From: Sphingobacterium pedocola
Lineage (GTDB): Bacteria > Bacteroidota > Bacteroidia > Sphingobacteriales > Sphingobacteriaceae
DNA length: 64,000 nt
Direction of reading: 5' to 3'
Assembly (NCBI RefSeq): GCF_015209965.1
Contig: NZ_MU158691.1
Span: 380,041-444,040 of the forward strand
Each line of letters begins with the position of its first letter. Within the stretch, counting starts at the first letter, position 1. Under the pieces are notes generated by a model. That model did not search any database and was not told the origin of the DNA. It worked only from the letters and a program-made list of their open reading frames with translations. A program made the position numbers and the translations under genes. Positions 18,059 through 26,694 of the stretch are shown here, piece after piece.

Positions 18059-18157
18059 ATGCTGCAGTTCATTCCGTAAATTCTGAAGCCTATCCTTTAT
18101 CGCTTTTGGTATTGCCTCGTTCATCGTTCTTTTGTTCTAATTAAAAACAAGTATTAA
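18059..18157 (+). pseudogene. Decayed signal-peptide micro-ORF, copy 1
   Basis: The frame starting ATG at 18059 reads MLQFIP, stop, ILKPILYRFWYCLV, and aligns codon for codon and without gaps with the micro-ORF at 18902 (MLRFILLILKSAAYCFLLC). Bases 18061-18137 match 18904-18980 at roughly two thirds of positions, with AATTCTGAAG and TTCTTTTG conserved. An in-frame stop at codon 7 makes it non-functional as a peptide. It lies immediately upstream of the outer-membrane gene at 18169. Confidence 0.5.
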
Positions 18158-18168
18158 ATTTTAGAACA

Positions 18169-18789
18169 ATGAAAAAAAACGTAGTAACATTTCTTTTTGC
18201 AGTAGGAGCATTAATTTTTTCCACTCAATTATGGGCACAGGACAAGCCTGTATCATTTGGCTTCAAAGTTGGAACAAACCTATCCAATTACCGCTTAGGG
18301 GGTGATATGAACGGCTTCAAAAGTAAAATGAACTTCGGCGGTTCGGTGGGCGGTTTCATAAAATATGACCTAAGTACAACTTTTGCCCTGCAATCTGGTA
18401 TTGATGTGTATTATAAGACCTCGACGTTGGAATCCAAGACGGATCAATCATCCTACAAATTTAAGTCTTTCGGCGTAGAGATGCCTGTTTATGGTATTGT
18501 CCAAGGCGAGCTAGGTGGCGGAAAAGCCTTTATAGGAGCAGGTCCTTATATCGGCTATGGAATCAGTGCTAAATCTGATGGTGTAAACCTGTTCGGAAAG
18601 AATGGCGAGATAGGAAAGCCTGCCATGAACCGTTTTGATTATGGTGTCGGAGGTATTATTGGTTACGACTTCGATAAGAATTGGCAAATAAATGCAAGTT
18701 ATCAATTTGGGCTTGCAGATCTGCATAAAGCCAAGGGAGGTTCGATGAAAAGCCATGGTGCATCTATCGGAATTGCATATAAATTCTAA
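18169..18789 (+). CDS. Outer-membrane beta-barrel protein (PF13568-like)
   Basis: 206 residues with a signal peptide (MKKNVVTFLFAVGALIFSTQLWAQ), amphipathic strands rich in aromatic residues, and the barrel signature FGFKVGTNLSNYR near the mature N-terminus. It ends GASIGIAYKF, with a C-terminal Phe for BAM insertion. It follows the LytS/LytTR pair and is a plausible regulatory target. It resembles the barrel at 5281-5856 in architecture but is not obviously a recent copy. Confidence 0.9.
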   Translation: MKKNVVTFLFAVGALIFSTQLWAQDKPVSFGFKVGTNLSNYRLGGDMNGFKSKMNFGGSVGGFIKYDLSTTFALQSGIDVYYKTSTLESKTDQSSYKFKSFGVEMPVYGIVQGELGGGKAFIGAGPYIGYGISAKSDGVNLFGKNGEIGKPAMNRFDYGVGGIIGYDFDKNWQINASYQFGLADLHKAKGGSMKSHGASIGIAYKF

Positions 18790-18901
18790 ATTTTAAGAAG
18801 CCATTAAAACAGATTGCGTACCGGAGTTTATGCTCATGCAAAAAGCCTGATGTCTGAATTCCGCACGCAATGGCTTCTATTGAATTTATTCCATCCGGTT
18901 T

Positions 18902-18994
18902 ATGCTACGTTTCATCCTGCTAATTCTGAAGTCTGCAGCTTATTGCTTTCTGCTTTGCTTCATTTCTTATTCTTTTGCTCAAAACAACGAATAA
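18902..18994 (+). pseudogene. Signal-peptide-only micro-ORF, copy 2 (gene remnant or tiny peptide)
   Basis: A 30-codon ORF that is a complete signal peptide and then stops: hydrophobic core LILKSAAYCFLLCFI, cleavage-like SYSFAQ, then NNE and TAA. Too small for default gene calling. It is homologous to the broken frame at 18059, and both sit just upstream of an outer-membrane protein gene. It may be a 5' remnant left by duplication of a gene start, or a translated leader peptide; the stop in copy 1 favours a remnant. Confidence 0.5.
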
Positions 18995-19010
18995 GCTAAA
19001 AAAAAATCAC

Positions 19011-19931
19011 ATGAAGTTAATATCATTATTCTTAACAGCATTGGTAACGCTGCCATGTCTGGAGGTAGAAGCGCAACAGGTGTCTTTCAAGACAGAGTAC
19101 ATTGGAAATTCCGGCTACTACTATCTGCCGCCGGGCGAGAAACCAAGAGAAAAAATTGGTGACGACAGAGGTTCCGCCATGGTTTACCAAGGAGCGGTCA
19201 GTATTCCGTTATTTCTGAAAACGAATGAGAACAATCGCCCGACTGCTTGGGGTGTTGGTTTTGGCGGATCCTACGTTTCCTTGAAAAACCAAAACTTCTC
19301 GGAACACATGGTATCTGAAATCATGAATTTACAATTGGGCGTTTACCATCTGCGTCCGTTGAACGACAAGTGGTCGATGAGGGCAAGCGTCGGGATAGGG
19401 GTGTTTACGCCTTCTGTCGATTTTTCTAAAATAGGTTTCAAAAACGTGCTTGCAAGCGGAGGTGCAGTTTTTATCCGCCATTTGAATCCTAATCTGGATA
19501 TTGGCGGTGGTGTGGCCATAAACAGCTCTTTAGGTTATCCGATGCTATTTCCCGCCGTTTACGTTAAGTGGAAGACCCAAGGGAAATTTGACGTAAATAT
19601 CGAGCTGGTAGAGGGTTTGGAAGTGTCGGCGGGCTATGATTTCAATGACAAGTTCAAACTATCGTATGCCCTTGAAATGAATGGACAGGTTGCACTGTTG
19701 GAAAAGGACGGAAAAGATGTGATATTCTCTCACCAATATATTGTCACAGGGTTCCGTCCTGAAATAAAGCTTGGTGAAAAAGGATTATTGATGACTGCTA
19801 TGGCGGGGCTAAACCTGTACCGCCCTGCTTCTTACAGCGATAGAACTTTAAAGGGGGTATTTGCAGGTGACAATGATTATTATTTCTCTATTTCTCCATA
19901 CGCATCAGTTGGTTTGAAAATGAAATTCTAA
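19011..19931 (+). CDS. Secreted outer-membrane protein, possibly DUF6268-like
   Basis: 306 residues from the ATG at 19011, which gives a clean signal peptide (MKLISLFLTALVTLPCLEVEAQ). The upstream in-frame ATG at 18975 would spoil it. The mature part consists of alternating beta strands (WGVGFGGSYVSLK, MNLQLGVYHLRPL, RASVGIGVFTP, LDIGGGVAINSS) and ends ASVGLKMKF, typical of a barrel. The pattern resembles the DUF6268 outer-membrane family, but I could not confirm it. It belongs to the LytS/LytTR envelope locus. Confidence 0.82.
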   Translation: MKLISLFLTALVTLPCLEVEAQQVSFKTEYIGNSGYYYLPPGEKPREKIGDDRGSAMVYQGAVSIPLFLKTNENNRPTAWGVGFGGSYVSLKNQNFSEHMVSEIMNLQLGVYHLRPLNDKWSMRASVGIGVFTPSVDFSKIGFKNVLASGGAVFIRHLNPNLDIGGGVAINSSLGYPMLFPAVYVKWKTQGKFDVNIELVEGLEVSAGYDFNDKFKLSYALEMNGQVALLEKDGKDVIFSHQYIVTGFRPEIKLGEKGLLMTAMAGLNLYRPASYSDRTLKGVFAGDNDYYFSISPYASVGLKMKF

Positions 19932-20091
19932 GTGGCTCAAATTGAGATGTAAATAGCATTGATATACGGGGTAACATTATACGGAGTTATCATCAACCAT
20001 TGAAAATTTAGCGACCGCCGAAGGCAGTTGTGAAGCAAACCGATCTCATTGATGCCATTAAAAGAGACTAGAGATCAATAAAAATAATTAG

Positions 20092-20967
20092 ATGAAAATG
20101 AAGCAAACCTTACAAACTGTTGCATATAGAAGTGTTTATGCTGTTGCCTATGTGCTAAGTCTGCTGCCCATGACTTTTCTGTATACGATGGCTTCCGTTA
20201 CTTGTTTTTTTACATATTACATTATTGGGTACAGAAGAACTGTAGTAATTCAAAATATTTCGCGTTCCTTTCCTGATAAACGGTACGGGGAAATTTATGC
20301 AATTGTAAAAAAGTTCTACGCGTGCTTTGCCTCCTATTTTGCTGAAATTATTAAAGGGGTTTCTGTTCCGGCGGAAATCCTTGATAAGAAAATAAGAGTT
20401 GAAAATCTGGAATTAATAGATCAGTATATAGACTCTGGGCGAAATGTTATCGCATGTTTGGGACATTGTGGCAATTGGGAGATGCTGAATTTTATGCCAT
20501 ATAAAATGCGCCATGATATATATGCCGTTTACAAACCCCTCAGATCGGTAATCATAAACAGGTTTATGATTAAACTCCGGTCTCGTTTTGGTATGCGGTT
20601 AATACCTGACAGCGCAGTTGTACGTCATATGCTGACGCGAAGAGCATCTTCTGCCCTCTATTTATTCCTAGCTGATCAATGTCCCCGGATAAAGGAAGAT
20701 AAATACAAATTCGAGTTGCTAAATCAGCAGACTTATGTCTTTTCGGGCGTAGAAAAATTAGCACACATAAGCGGGGCGGCAGTTGTTTACCTACATATTA
20801 CGCAGCTCTCGAAAGGGAGTTACAAAATAAAGTGCATGCCCTTATGTGCTGACGCAAAATCTATGAACGATGGCGAAATCACTCATAAGTACATTGACCT
20901 ATTAACAGAAAATATCAAGGAGGAGCCATACGGATGGCTATGGACACACAAACGATGGAAAGGATGA
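20092..20967 (+). CDS. LpxL/HtrB-like lysophospholipid or lipid A acyltransferase
   Basis: 291 residues with an N-terminal membrane helix (about 15-45) and the acyltransferase catalytic motif H-x4-E/D in CLGHCGNWEM (about residues 122-131). AVYKPL and LFLADQCP downstream match the substrate-binding motifs of the LpxL/LpxM group. These inner-membrane enzymes move acyl chains from acyl-ACP to lipid A or related lipids. In Bacteroidota some homologues instead make ornithine or aminolipids, so the acceptor is uncertain. It closes the envelope gene group, just before the tRNA-Ser repeat region. Confidence 0.88.
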   Translation: MKMKQTLQTVAYRSVYAVAYVLSLLPMTFLYTMASVTCFFTYYIIGYRRTVVIQNISRSFPDKRYGEIYAIVKKFYACFASYFAEIIKGVSVPAEILDKKIRVENLELIDQYIDSGRNVIACLGHCGNWEMLNFMPYKMRHDIYAVYKPLRSVIINRFMIKLRSRFGMRLIPDSAVVRHMLTRRASSALYLFLADQCPRIKEDKYKFELLNQQTYVFSGVEKLAHISGAAVVYLHITQLSKGSYKIKCMPLCADAKSMNDGEITHKYIDLLTENIKEEPYGWLWTHKRWKG

Positions 20968-21013
20968 AATAAGGTGTTCGAGCCCTGCGGATTCTCATCC
21001 GTCGGCTATTAGA

Positions 21014-21157
21014 CTTCAATCCAAAATAAAGCTCTTCACTCCGTTCAGGATTTTGTTGTTAAGTCCTTTTGTCCAAGCGGGCTTGCAAAAGCCCATGAAC
21101 AACAAAACCCAGCTTTGCAGCTGGGCTTTATTTTGTCTCGGCGGAGAGGGCGGGATT
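21014..21157. repeat. 144-bp palindromic repeat, left copy
   Basis: Matches 22624-22767 at 141 of 144 positions (differences at 21033, 21092 and 21139). It contains 18 bases of the tRNA-Ser 3' end (21140-21157), the tRNA-Ser terminator, and a long imperfect inverted repeat. The 21139 change turns the encoded CCA into CCG, so this copy is not a functional tRNA end. Its continuation after 21157 is unrelated to tRNA. Confidence 0.93.
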
Positions 21158-21167
21158 ATTTCATGAT

Positions 21168-21175
21168 CCCGTAGA
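21168..21175 (+). repeat. Target-site duplication of the insertion sequence (left)
   Basis: CCCGTAGA, identical to 22606-22613 on the other side of the element. Eight bases is the duplication length typical of the ISL3 family. Confidence 0.92.
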
Positions 21176-21242
21176 GGATCAAGCTGAATCTTTGGGGAGA
21201 GATAAATAAATTCTTAGTTTAGCAGTCTTAAAACATATTACC

Positions 21243-21596
21243 TTGCAAGACGCTGAACGTAGACTATTGGCCTTATTAATGCCCGAAGGGCTGTTAGATT
21301 ATTTCGATATCATGGAAGTTGTCCAGAAGGACAAAGAACTTCACATCCATTTGGATGAAAAAAATATTGCTCCTTCAGGATATGAAAACACTAAACTAGC
21401 ATCCAAGGGCTTTATGCCTGTTTCAGAGATTAAAGACTTTCCGATTCGGGGTCAGAAAGTTACTCTTCACATTAAACGCAGGCGTTGGACGGTGTCAGAT
21501 ACCCGGAAAATCATTACCCGGGATTGGAACCTGGTTCGTGAAGGTGCTCGAATGACTACGGAATTCGGGCTTTTTTTAAAGGGAATATTTGGATAA
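21243..21596 (+). CDS. ISAon1-type transposase N-terminal region protein
   Basis: A 117-residue protein starting at TTG 21243. It corresponds to the separate N-terminal protein that accompanies ISAon1-family transposases, and ends with a basic segment (VTLHIKRRRWTVSD, then RMTTEFGLFLKG) likely to bind the element ends. Its stop overlaps the start of the transposase gene by eight bases. Moving to the next frame would need a +1 (or -2) shift, so coupled re-initiation is more likely than -1 frameshifting. Confidence 0.85.
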   Translation: MQDAERRLLALLMPEGLLDYFDIMEVVQKDKELHIHLDEKNIAPSGYENTKLASKGFMPVSEIKDFPIRGQKVTLHIKRRRWTVSDTRKIITRDWNLVREGARMTTEFGLFLKGIFG

Positions 21597-22572
21597 CTAT
21601 CCGATCAGTGCCCATCTTCTTGGGCTTCTGTTTCAGCTGGATGGCAAACAACTTCAAGATCAGTATAAGAATCACTTGAGCGACTTTCATGATTGGGACC
21701 AAAAACCTCATGCGGAGTACTGGACTGTATTTCCTGGCAATATATCCCCACAGCTCAGTATTGATGAAACCAGTTTTAGCAATGGCGAACTTTATACTAT
21801 CGTCACCAGCAAAGCCTCCAAAGGCAAAAAGGGGACTATTCTAGCCACCATTAGAGGAACAAAGGCAGAAGATATTATCACCGTATTAGAGCGTATTCCA
21901 CTCAGGCTAAGAAACAAAGTTAAAGAAGTAACGATGGATATGGCTCCCAATATGGCAAAAGCTATCCGTAGGTGTTTTCGGAATGCTCGAAGGGTTATCG
22001 ATCGGTTTCATGTACAAAAACTTGCTTATGATGCTGTTCAGGAACTTCGTATCAGATACCGCTGGCAGGTGTTAGATGAGGAAAGTAAAAAGATTGCCCA
22101 GGCACGTAAATGCGGTATTCCTTATGACCCTGGAGTGCTATCCAACGGTGATACCCTTAAACAATTGTTGGCAAGGTCTAGATATCTGTTATTCAAGCAT
22201 CCCACAAGATGGACCGAGAGTCAAAAGCACCGGGCAGAACTCTTATTTCTACGATTCCCTCTTCTCAAAAAAGCACATGATCTGGGAATAGCATTGGGAG
22301 ATATCTTCCAGAAATGCAAAGACAAGAAAGTCGCTTTTACCAAACTTGGTCTATGGCATAATCAGGTAGAAGCTTCAGGAATAGCATCTTTTGAAAGCGT
22401 GGCCAGATCTATCGCTGCCCATCATCCCTATATCCTACATTACTTCGATAACAAAAGTACAAACGCTTCTGCAGAATCCTTTAATGCTAAACTAAAAGCA
22501 TTCAGAAGTATCTTCCGTGGGGTTAGAGATACCCAATTCTTTCTTTATAGGGTAATGAAATTATATGCTTAA
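21589..22572 (+). CDS. ISAon1-type (ISL3-like) DDE transposase
   Basis: 327 residues with an RNase H-like DDE core. The first Asp lies in LSIDETSFS, the second in EVTMDMAPNMAKAIRR, followed by VIDRFHVQK, the pattern of DDE_Tnp_ISL3 transposases. The catalytic Glu is probably the one in NASAESFNAKLK. It starts at TTG 21589 inside the previous gene; stops in this frame lie just upstream. The length is normal and no frame break is seen, so the enzyme could be active. Confidence 0.92.
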   Translation: MDNYPISAHLLGLLFQLDGKQLQDQYKNHLSDFHDWDQKPHAEYWTVFPGNISPQLSIDETSFSNGELYTIVTSKASKGKKGTILATIRGTKAEDIITVLERIPLRLRNKVKEVTMDMAPNMAKAIRRCFRNARRVIDRFHVQKLAYDAVQELRIRYRWQVLDEESKKIAQARKCGIPYDPGVLSNGDTLKQLLARSRYLLFKHPTRWTESQKHRAELLFLRFPLLKKAHDLGIALGDIFQKCKDKKVAFTKLGLWHNQVEASGIASFESVARSIAAHHPYILHYFDNKSTNASAESFNAKLKAFRSIFRGVRDTQFFLYRVMKLYA

Positions 22573-22605
22573 AAAGGATTACCCCCCAAACTTTCGGTAT
22601 GATCC

Positions 22606-22613
22606 CCCGTAGA
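22606..22613 (+). repeat. Target-site duplication of the insertion sequence (right)
   Basis: CCCGTAGA, matching 21168-21175. It is followed directly by a run of ten G (22614-22623). Confidence 0.92.
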
Positions 22614-22623
22614 GGGGGGGGGG

Positions 22624-22838
<215 letters not shown>

Positions 22839-22852
22839 GGGTTTCGACAGTG

Positions 22853-22883
22853 CAAACATAAATCAAAATTTTCATTCTGCAAA
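22853..22883 (-). promoter_or_regulatory. Promoter of tRNA-Ser
   Basis: On the minus strand TTTG (22883-22880), 19 bases, TATGTTTG (22860-22853): full match to the Bacteroidota consensus, ending 15 bases before the tRNA. Confidence 0.8.
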
Positions 22884-22949
22884 GTCAAAATACCGTTTTT
22901 TTAATAAAAAAATGACCGTTTAAATTAACCTTCTGACAATCAATTTATT

Positions 22950-25085
22950 TTAACCTGATTCTTTCTTCTTACTCAAATCATAGTCAATGCGTACGTGATG
23001 TATGCTCATCAACATCGATTTGAAAATTTCAGATACATCGCCGATATCTTTCATGGTAATGTTTGATTTAGCAAATTGCTTTTGCATTAATTTATGTTCA
23101 ACGATCTTGTCAACTAATTTGCTGATGGACTGTTGTGTAGGTTCTTTTAATGCTCTTGACGCGGCTTCAACAGAGTCTGCCATCATCAATACCGCAGTTT
23201 CTTTTGAAAACGGAATCGGACCGGGATAATGGAATATCGTTTCGTCGACTAATTTTTCGGGATTATTTTTGATAAACATATTGTAAAAATAATCTACCCG
23301 GGTCGTGCCGTGATGTGTTCTTATAAAATCAATAACTACTTCAGGTAGTTGATTGCGACGTGCAATTTCTATTCCTTTCAAAACATGTGATATAATAATT
23401 TGAGCACTTTGTTCTGGGGTCAACTCTTCGTGTGGGTTGGCGCCGGTTTTTTGATTCTCAATGAAATATAGGGGGTTGCTCATCTTACCTATATCATGGT
23501 ATAATGCTCCCGCACGAATAAGTAGCGGATTGCCTCCGATCTTATAAATAGCCGCTTCGGCCAGATTTGCTACCTGCAAGGAATGCTGGAATGTGCCGGG
23601 TGCTTTCAGTGATAGTTCTCGCAACAACTTGGAATTACTATTTGTTAACTCCATCAATGTAAGATCCGAAACAATGCCAAAAAGTTTTTCAAATGCATAA
23701 ATAAGGGGATAGGCCAACAGCGTGAGCCCTACACTTACGATAAATGGAATTAGCTCGTTCCAATATATATTTTGAAAAGAACCGTTGCGTGTAAGTACCA
23801 AACCAATGTAAGCAATGATATAGGTGGCAAGGATTAAGCCGCTGGAAATCAGGAATTGCTCCCGTTTTACCATAGTTTTGATACTGTAGATGGCTACCAA
23901 TCCTGCCATGATCTGTAAGAAAACAAAGTCATAACTATTTGGTACAAAAAGGGCTGCAACCAATACCATCAATAAATGGATGTTAAGCGCTACCCGGGTA
24001 TCGAATAGGATGCGAAATATAATAGGTACTCCACAATAGGGGATGTAATAGAGGCTGGGGATCTGGATTTTTATTGCCCAAGAGAGTACGCCCAGCATAG
24101 ATATAATTACAATGTAAACGATTAAAAGCAGTCGGTTGTTATTATATATCTGCCGACGGAAAAAGAATAGAAATACCATGAGTAGACTCATGGCTAATCC
24201 TACAATTAAAAATTGGCCAAGTATTACATAATTTTGATTCCCACTTATTTTGGCTTCGTCTTCGAAAACCTTCTTCAGGGACTCTAATTTTTGATAGGTT
24301 TCGCCATTGATGATTTTATCTTTTTCGGTTATCAGTTCTCCTTTTTGAACCATTCCTCTTGTCGTAGAAATGTTTGCCAAAGCAGTTTGTTCAATTTTAT
24401 CGGTAAGGGTTTCGTTGTAGATCAGGTTGACTGTGACATAATTTTTCAAAACCTCCGTAAGCCAGGTTTTATGTGTTATTTTCCTGCTCTTGGCCAATGT
24501 TTGTTGGATGTAGTTATTGGCCATTTCAATAGTGAAGCAATCAGCCGTATTCTTTTGCTGTGCTACATTATCATTCATCAACGTGAAATTATAATTCGAT
24601 TCCGTGGGGTCTACTTTATCTGAGTCCTTTCCTTTCGTTTGATACCGATTATTAAGTGAAATTATACCTCTATTGTAAATATAATTGAGAAGCGCTAAAC
24701 CAGAATCTTTATAATCTTCGATATCGAGCGTTTCAATCGTATCCAGCTGTGATGCTTGCCATTTTTCGGCAATATCAGTAACAAACTGATCGATCTGTTC
24801 TTTACTGATCGATACCTGTAAATTGTATACCGGTTGAACGGTTTTTAAGATTTGCTGTTTATCCCTGTCGAGCTCTTCCTTGGTTTTTAGAATAGCAAAG
24901 TTATAAGGAGAAATAAGGTTTTCATGATTCCATGCCTTCCCTTTTTGAAACTCATATCGGAAACGAGGTTGCTTGGGTAGGAAGATACAAATCAGTAAAA
25001 CCGTAAGAATAACCATACCGTATTTTAAGACGGTAGAATTGTTCTGTAGTTTCGAGTTTATGTAATTTATTTTAAGCTTAGCCAC
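22950..25085 (-). CDS. 7TMR-HD phosphohydrolase (PgpH/YqfF-like)
   Basis: About 711 residues: a short cytoplasmic N-terminus, one membrane helix (VILTVLLICIFLP), a large extracellular 7TMR-HDED domain (to about residue 290), seven membrane helices, and a cytoplasmic HD domain (His-Asp in ALYHDIGKMSNP, about 525-530; further His in THHGTTRVDYF). In Firmicutes PgpH degrades cyclic di-AMP, so a nucleotide second-messenger hydrolase is likely. I prefer the GTG at 25085 (VAKLKINYIN, about 20 residues before the first helix). The open frame runs on to ATG 25184, but that extension looks non-coding. Confidence 0.9.
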   Translation of the reverse strand: MAKLKINYINSKLQNNSTVLKYGMVILTVLLICIFLPKQPRFRYEFQKGKAWNHENLISPYNFAILKTKEELDRDKQQILKTVQPVYNLQVSISKEQIDQFVTDIAEKWQASQLDTIETLDIEDYKDSGLALLNYIYNRGIISLNNRYQTKGKDSDKVDPTESNYNFTLMNDNVAQQKNTADCFTIEMANNYIQQTLAKSRKITHKTWLTEVLKNYVTVNLIYNETLTDKIEQTALANISTTRGMVQKGELITEKDKIINGETYQKLESLKKVFEDEAKISGNQNYVILGQFLIVGLAMSLLMVFLFFFRRQIYNNNRLLLIVYIVIISMLGVLSWAIKIQIPSLYYIPYCGVPIIFRILFDTRVALNIHLLMVLVAALFVPNSYDFVFLQIMAGLVAIYSIKTMVKREQFLISSGLILATYIIAYIGLVLTRNGSFQNIYWNELIPFIVSVGLTLLAYPLIYAFEKLFGIVSDLTLMELTNSNSKLLRELSLKAPGTFQHSLQVANLAEAAIYKIGGNPLLIRAGALYHDIGKMSNPLYFIENQKTGANPHEELTPEQSAQIIISHVLKGIEIARRNQLPEVVIDFIRTHHGTTRVDYFYNMFIKNNPEKLVDETIFHYPGPIPFSKETAVLMMADSVEAASRALKEPTQQSISKLVDKIVEHKLMQKQFAKSNITMKDIGDVSEIFKSMLMSIHHVRIDYDLSKKKESG

Positions 25086-25275
25086 TATAAAAAAGCAATG
25101 TAAATAGTTCTTAAACAAACTTAGATAAAATGCGCTGTATTCACAAACCGACAGTGTGCTCTTGGACGCCATTGAAATACACATTGTTGGATTAACTAGA
25201 CGGAGCGATTTCCTAATACAGGCCGAAATAGCATGGTATGATTTAATTAATTTACTGCAGAAAGAAGGAAGATAA

Positions 25276-25715
25276 TACCTAAATTAAGATATAGATTTTG
25301 ATTATATCAGTTTTTTTTACTTTTATAATCAATTTAAAATCAACTTATAACTGGATTTATATATATAATATATTTACAAAAAACCTGCCCAGATAAATGA
25401 AGGGAGGATTTTAAAAAATAGAATTATAACTTTCACATTCCTGCATTATAGGCCAAAATCAAATTAATTTCATGGTTTGCATGTTCTTAAAACGAATTAT
25501 TCTCCTTAAGAGGTGTTAAAAGGACTGTTGCTTAGGTAGTGGGAACTTTCGAAACTTCTTTTAACCTATAGTTTCATAGCATTGATAATGAATTTATATG
25601 TTTACTTTATATAAAGTCTTAGTTTACTATCTATGCCGATGTCGTGAGAAACTGGCAAGGATTAGATCGTGCGATATAATGAGAAGTTGTCTTCTAAAGA
25701 AAAGTGGAATATCCT
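25276..25715. other. AT-rich intergenic region before rpe
   Basis: About 440 bases with strings such as ATATATATAATATATTTAC and no gene I can support. On the plus strand just left of it (25129-25275) an open frame without ATG encodes a protein-like tail (DFLIQAEIAWYDLINLLQK) that may be a gene remnant. A promoter for rpe lies at its right end. Confidence 0.4.
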
Positions 25716-25723
25716 TATCTTTG
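25716..25723 (+). promoter_or_regulatory. -7 box of rpe
   Basis: TATCTTTG, 17 bases before the ATG. No TTG at the usual distance upstream, so only the -7 element is supported. Confidence 0.6.
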
Positions 25724-25740
25724 TAAAAAAATAAAGACTT

Positions 25741-26421
25741 ATGTCAACTATAAAACACCTTATTGCTCCATCTGTATTAGCGGCAGACTTCGCAAACCTG
25801 AGTAAGGATATTCAGATGGTCAACGAAAGCGAAGCAGACTGGTTTCATATCGATATAATGGATGGCGTTTTCGTTCCTAATATTTCTTTTGGATTTCCTG
25901 TGATGCAAGCTATTTCAAAACATGCTACAAAACCACTGGACGTACATTTGATGATCGTCGATCCTGATCGTTATCTGAAGACGTGTAAAGAGAATGGAGC
26001 AGAGATTATCACTGTGCACTATGAGGCATGTACGCATTTGCATCGTACCCTTGCCGGGATAAAAGAATTAGACTGTAAAGCCGGAGTTGCACTAAATCCG
26101 CATACGTCCGTGCAGCTATTGAAAGATGTAATCGGGGATATTGATTTGGTGTGTTTGATGTCTGTTAATCCTGGATTTGGCGGGCAGAAGTTTATAGAAA
26201 ATACGTATACAAAAATTAGGGAACTGCGTACGTTGGCTGCCGGAGTTAATGATAACCTGCGGATCGAAATAGATGGTGGGGTGACGATAGCGAATGCGGC
26301 GAAATTAATCCGCGCTGGTGCTGATGTACTGGTAGCTGGCTCCTTTGTATTTAATTCGAGTGCCCCATTAGATACCATAAAAGAACTCAAAGCGATCGAT
26401 GCGAATCTGCAACTTATTTAG
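25741..26421 (+). CDS. rpe: Ribulose-phosphate 3-epimerase
   Basis: 226 residues, the normal length. TIM-barrel enzyme interconverting ribulose 5-phosphate and xylulose 5-phosphate in the pentose phosphate pathway. Metal and catalytic residues are visible: His36 and Asp38 (WFHIDIMDG), His in PLDVHLMI, the MSVNPGFGGQKFI phosphate loop, and Asp in EIDGGV. It is a single-gene unit with its own promoter and a 270-base gap before the aconitase gene. Confidence 0.98.
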   Translation: MSTIKHLIAPSVLAADFANLSKDIQMVNESEADWFHIDIMDGVFVPNISFGFPVMQAISKHATKPLDVHLMIVDPDRYLKTCKENGAEIITVHYEACTHLHRTLAGIKELDCKAGVALNPHTSVQLLKDVIGDIDLVCLMSVNPGFGGQKFIENTYTKIRELRTLAAGVNDNLRIEIDGGVTIANAAKLIRAGADVLVAGSFVFNSSAPLDTIKELKAIDANLQLI

Positions 26422-26595
26422 TTGATGCACATGTTACGCTAATGAGGTTTTTAGACATCTGTTTTCTATAACTTCGCTTTAACAAGGCATATTTGCTTTA
26501 ATTTAGTTGTTATTAAGTATTTGAATTTTAGTATTTTATAGTTTACCCAATGTCTTGTTTAGAATTTTTCCAAATTGAGTCAAAACGGTATTTAA

Positions 26596-26627
26596 TTGCG
26601 TTAAAACTTTGATTTTTTGTACTTTTG
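26596..26627 (+). promoter_or_regulatory. Promoter of the aconitase gene
   Basis: TTG (26596-26598), 21 bases, TACTTTTG (26620-26627), leaving a leader of about 60 bases before the ATG at 26695. Confidence 0.7.
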
Positions 26628-26694
26628 TGTGAAGATTAAATCGATGGCTTATTCAGTAAGTCGTTAAACTTAGTAAATTAAAAATTTTATATAA

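Larger units (their letters stand above)
21176..22605 (+). mobile_element. Intact ISAon1-type (ISL3-like) insertion sequence
   Basis: A 1430-bp element bounded by imperfect terminal inverted repeats (left GGATCAAGCTGAATCTTTGG, right end complement GGATCATACCGAAAGTTTGG, sharing GGATCA and TTTGGGG) and the 8-bp duplication CCCGTAGA. It carries two overlapping genes, a small N-terminal protein and a DDE transposase, both full length. It is inserted in the spacer between the two copies of the 144-bp repeat. Intact ends and frames point to recent arrival. Confidence 0.93.

Noticed and set aside
18511..18756. Minus-strand ORF opposite the outer-membrane gene
   Set aside because: Shadow of the real barrel gene, with no domain signature.
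20968..21013. T-arm-like string GTTCGAGCCCTGCGG after the acyltransferase
   Set aside because: No surrounding cloverleaf can be drawn; probably chance.
21560..21600. Programmed -1 frameshift at the T7A3 run between the two insertion-sequence genes
   Set aside because: The second gene is in the frame reached by +1 or -2, not -1, so the slippery run would not join them.
25086..25184. ATG start for the HD phosphohydrolase at 25184
   Set aside because: The added 33 residues (many Cys/Ser/Tyr) look non-coding; homologues, as I remember them, have a short basic segment before the first helix, matching the GTG at 25085.
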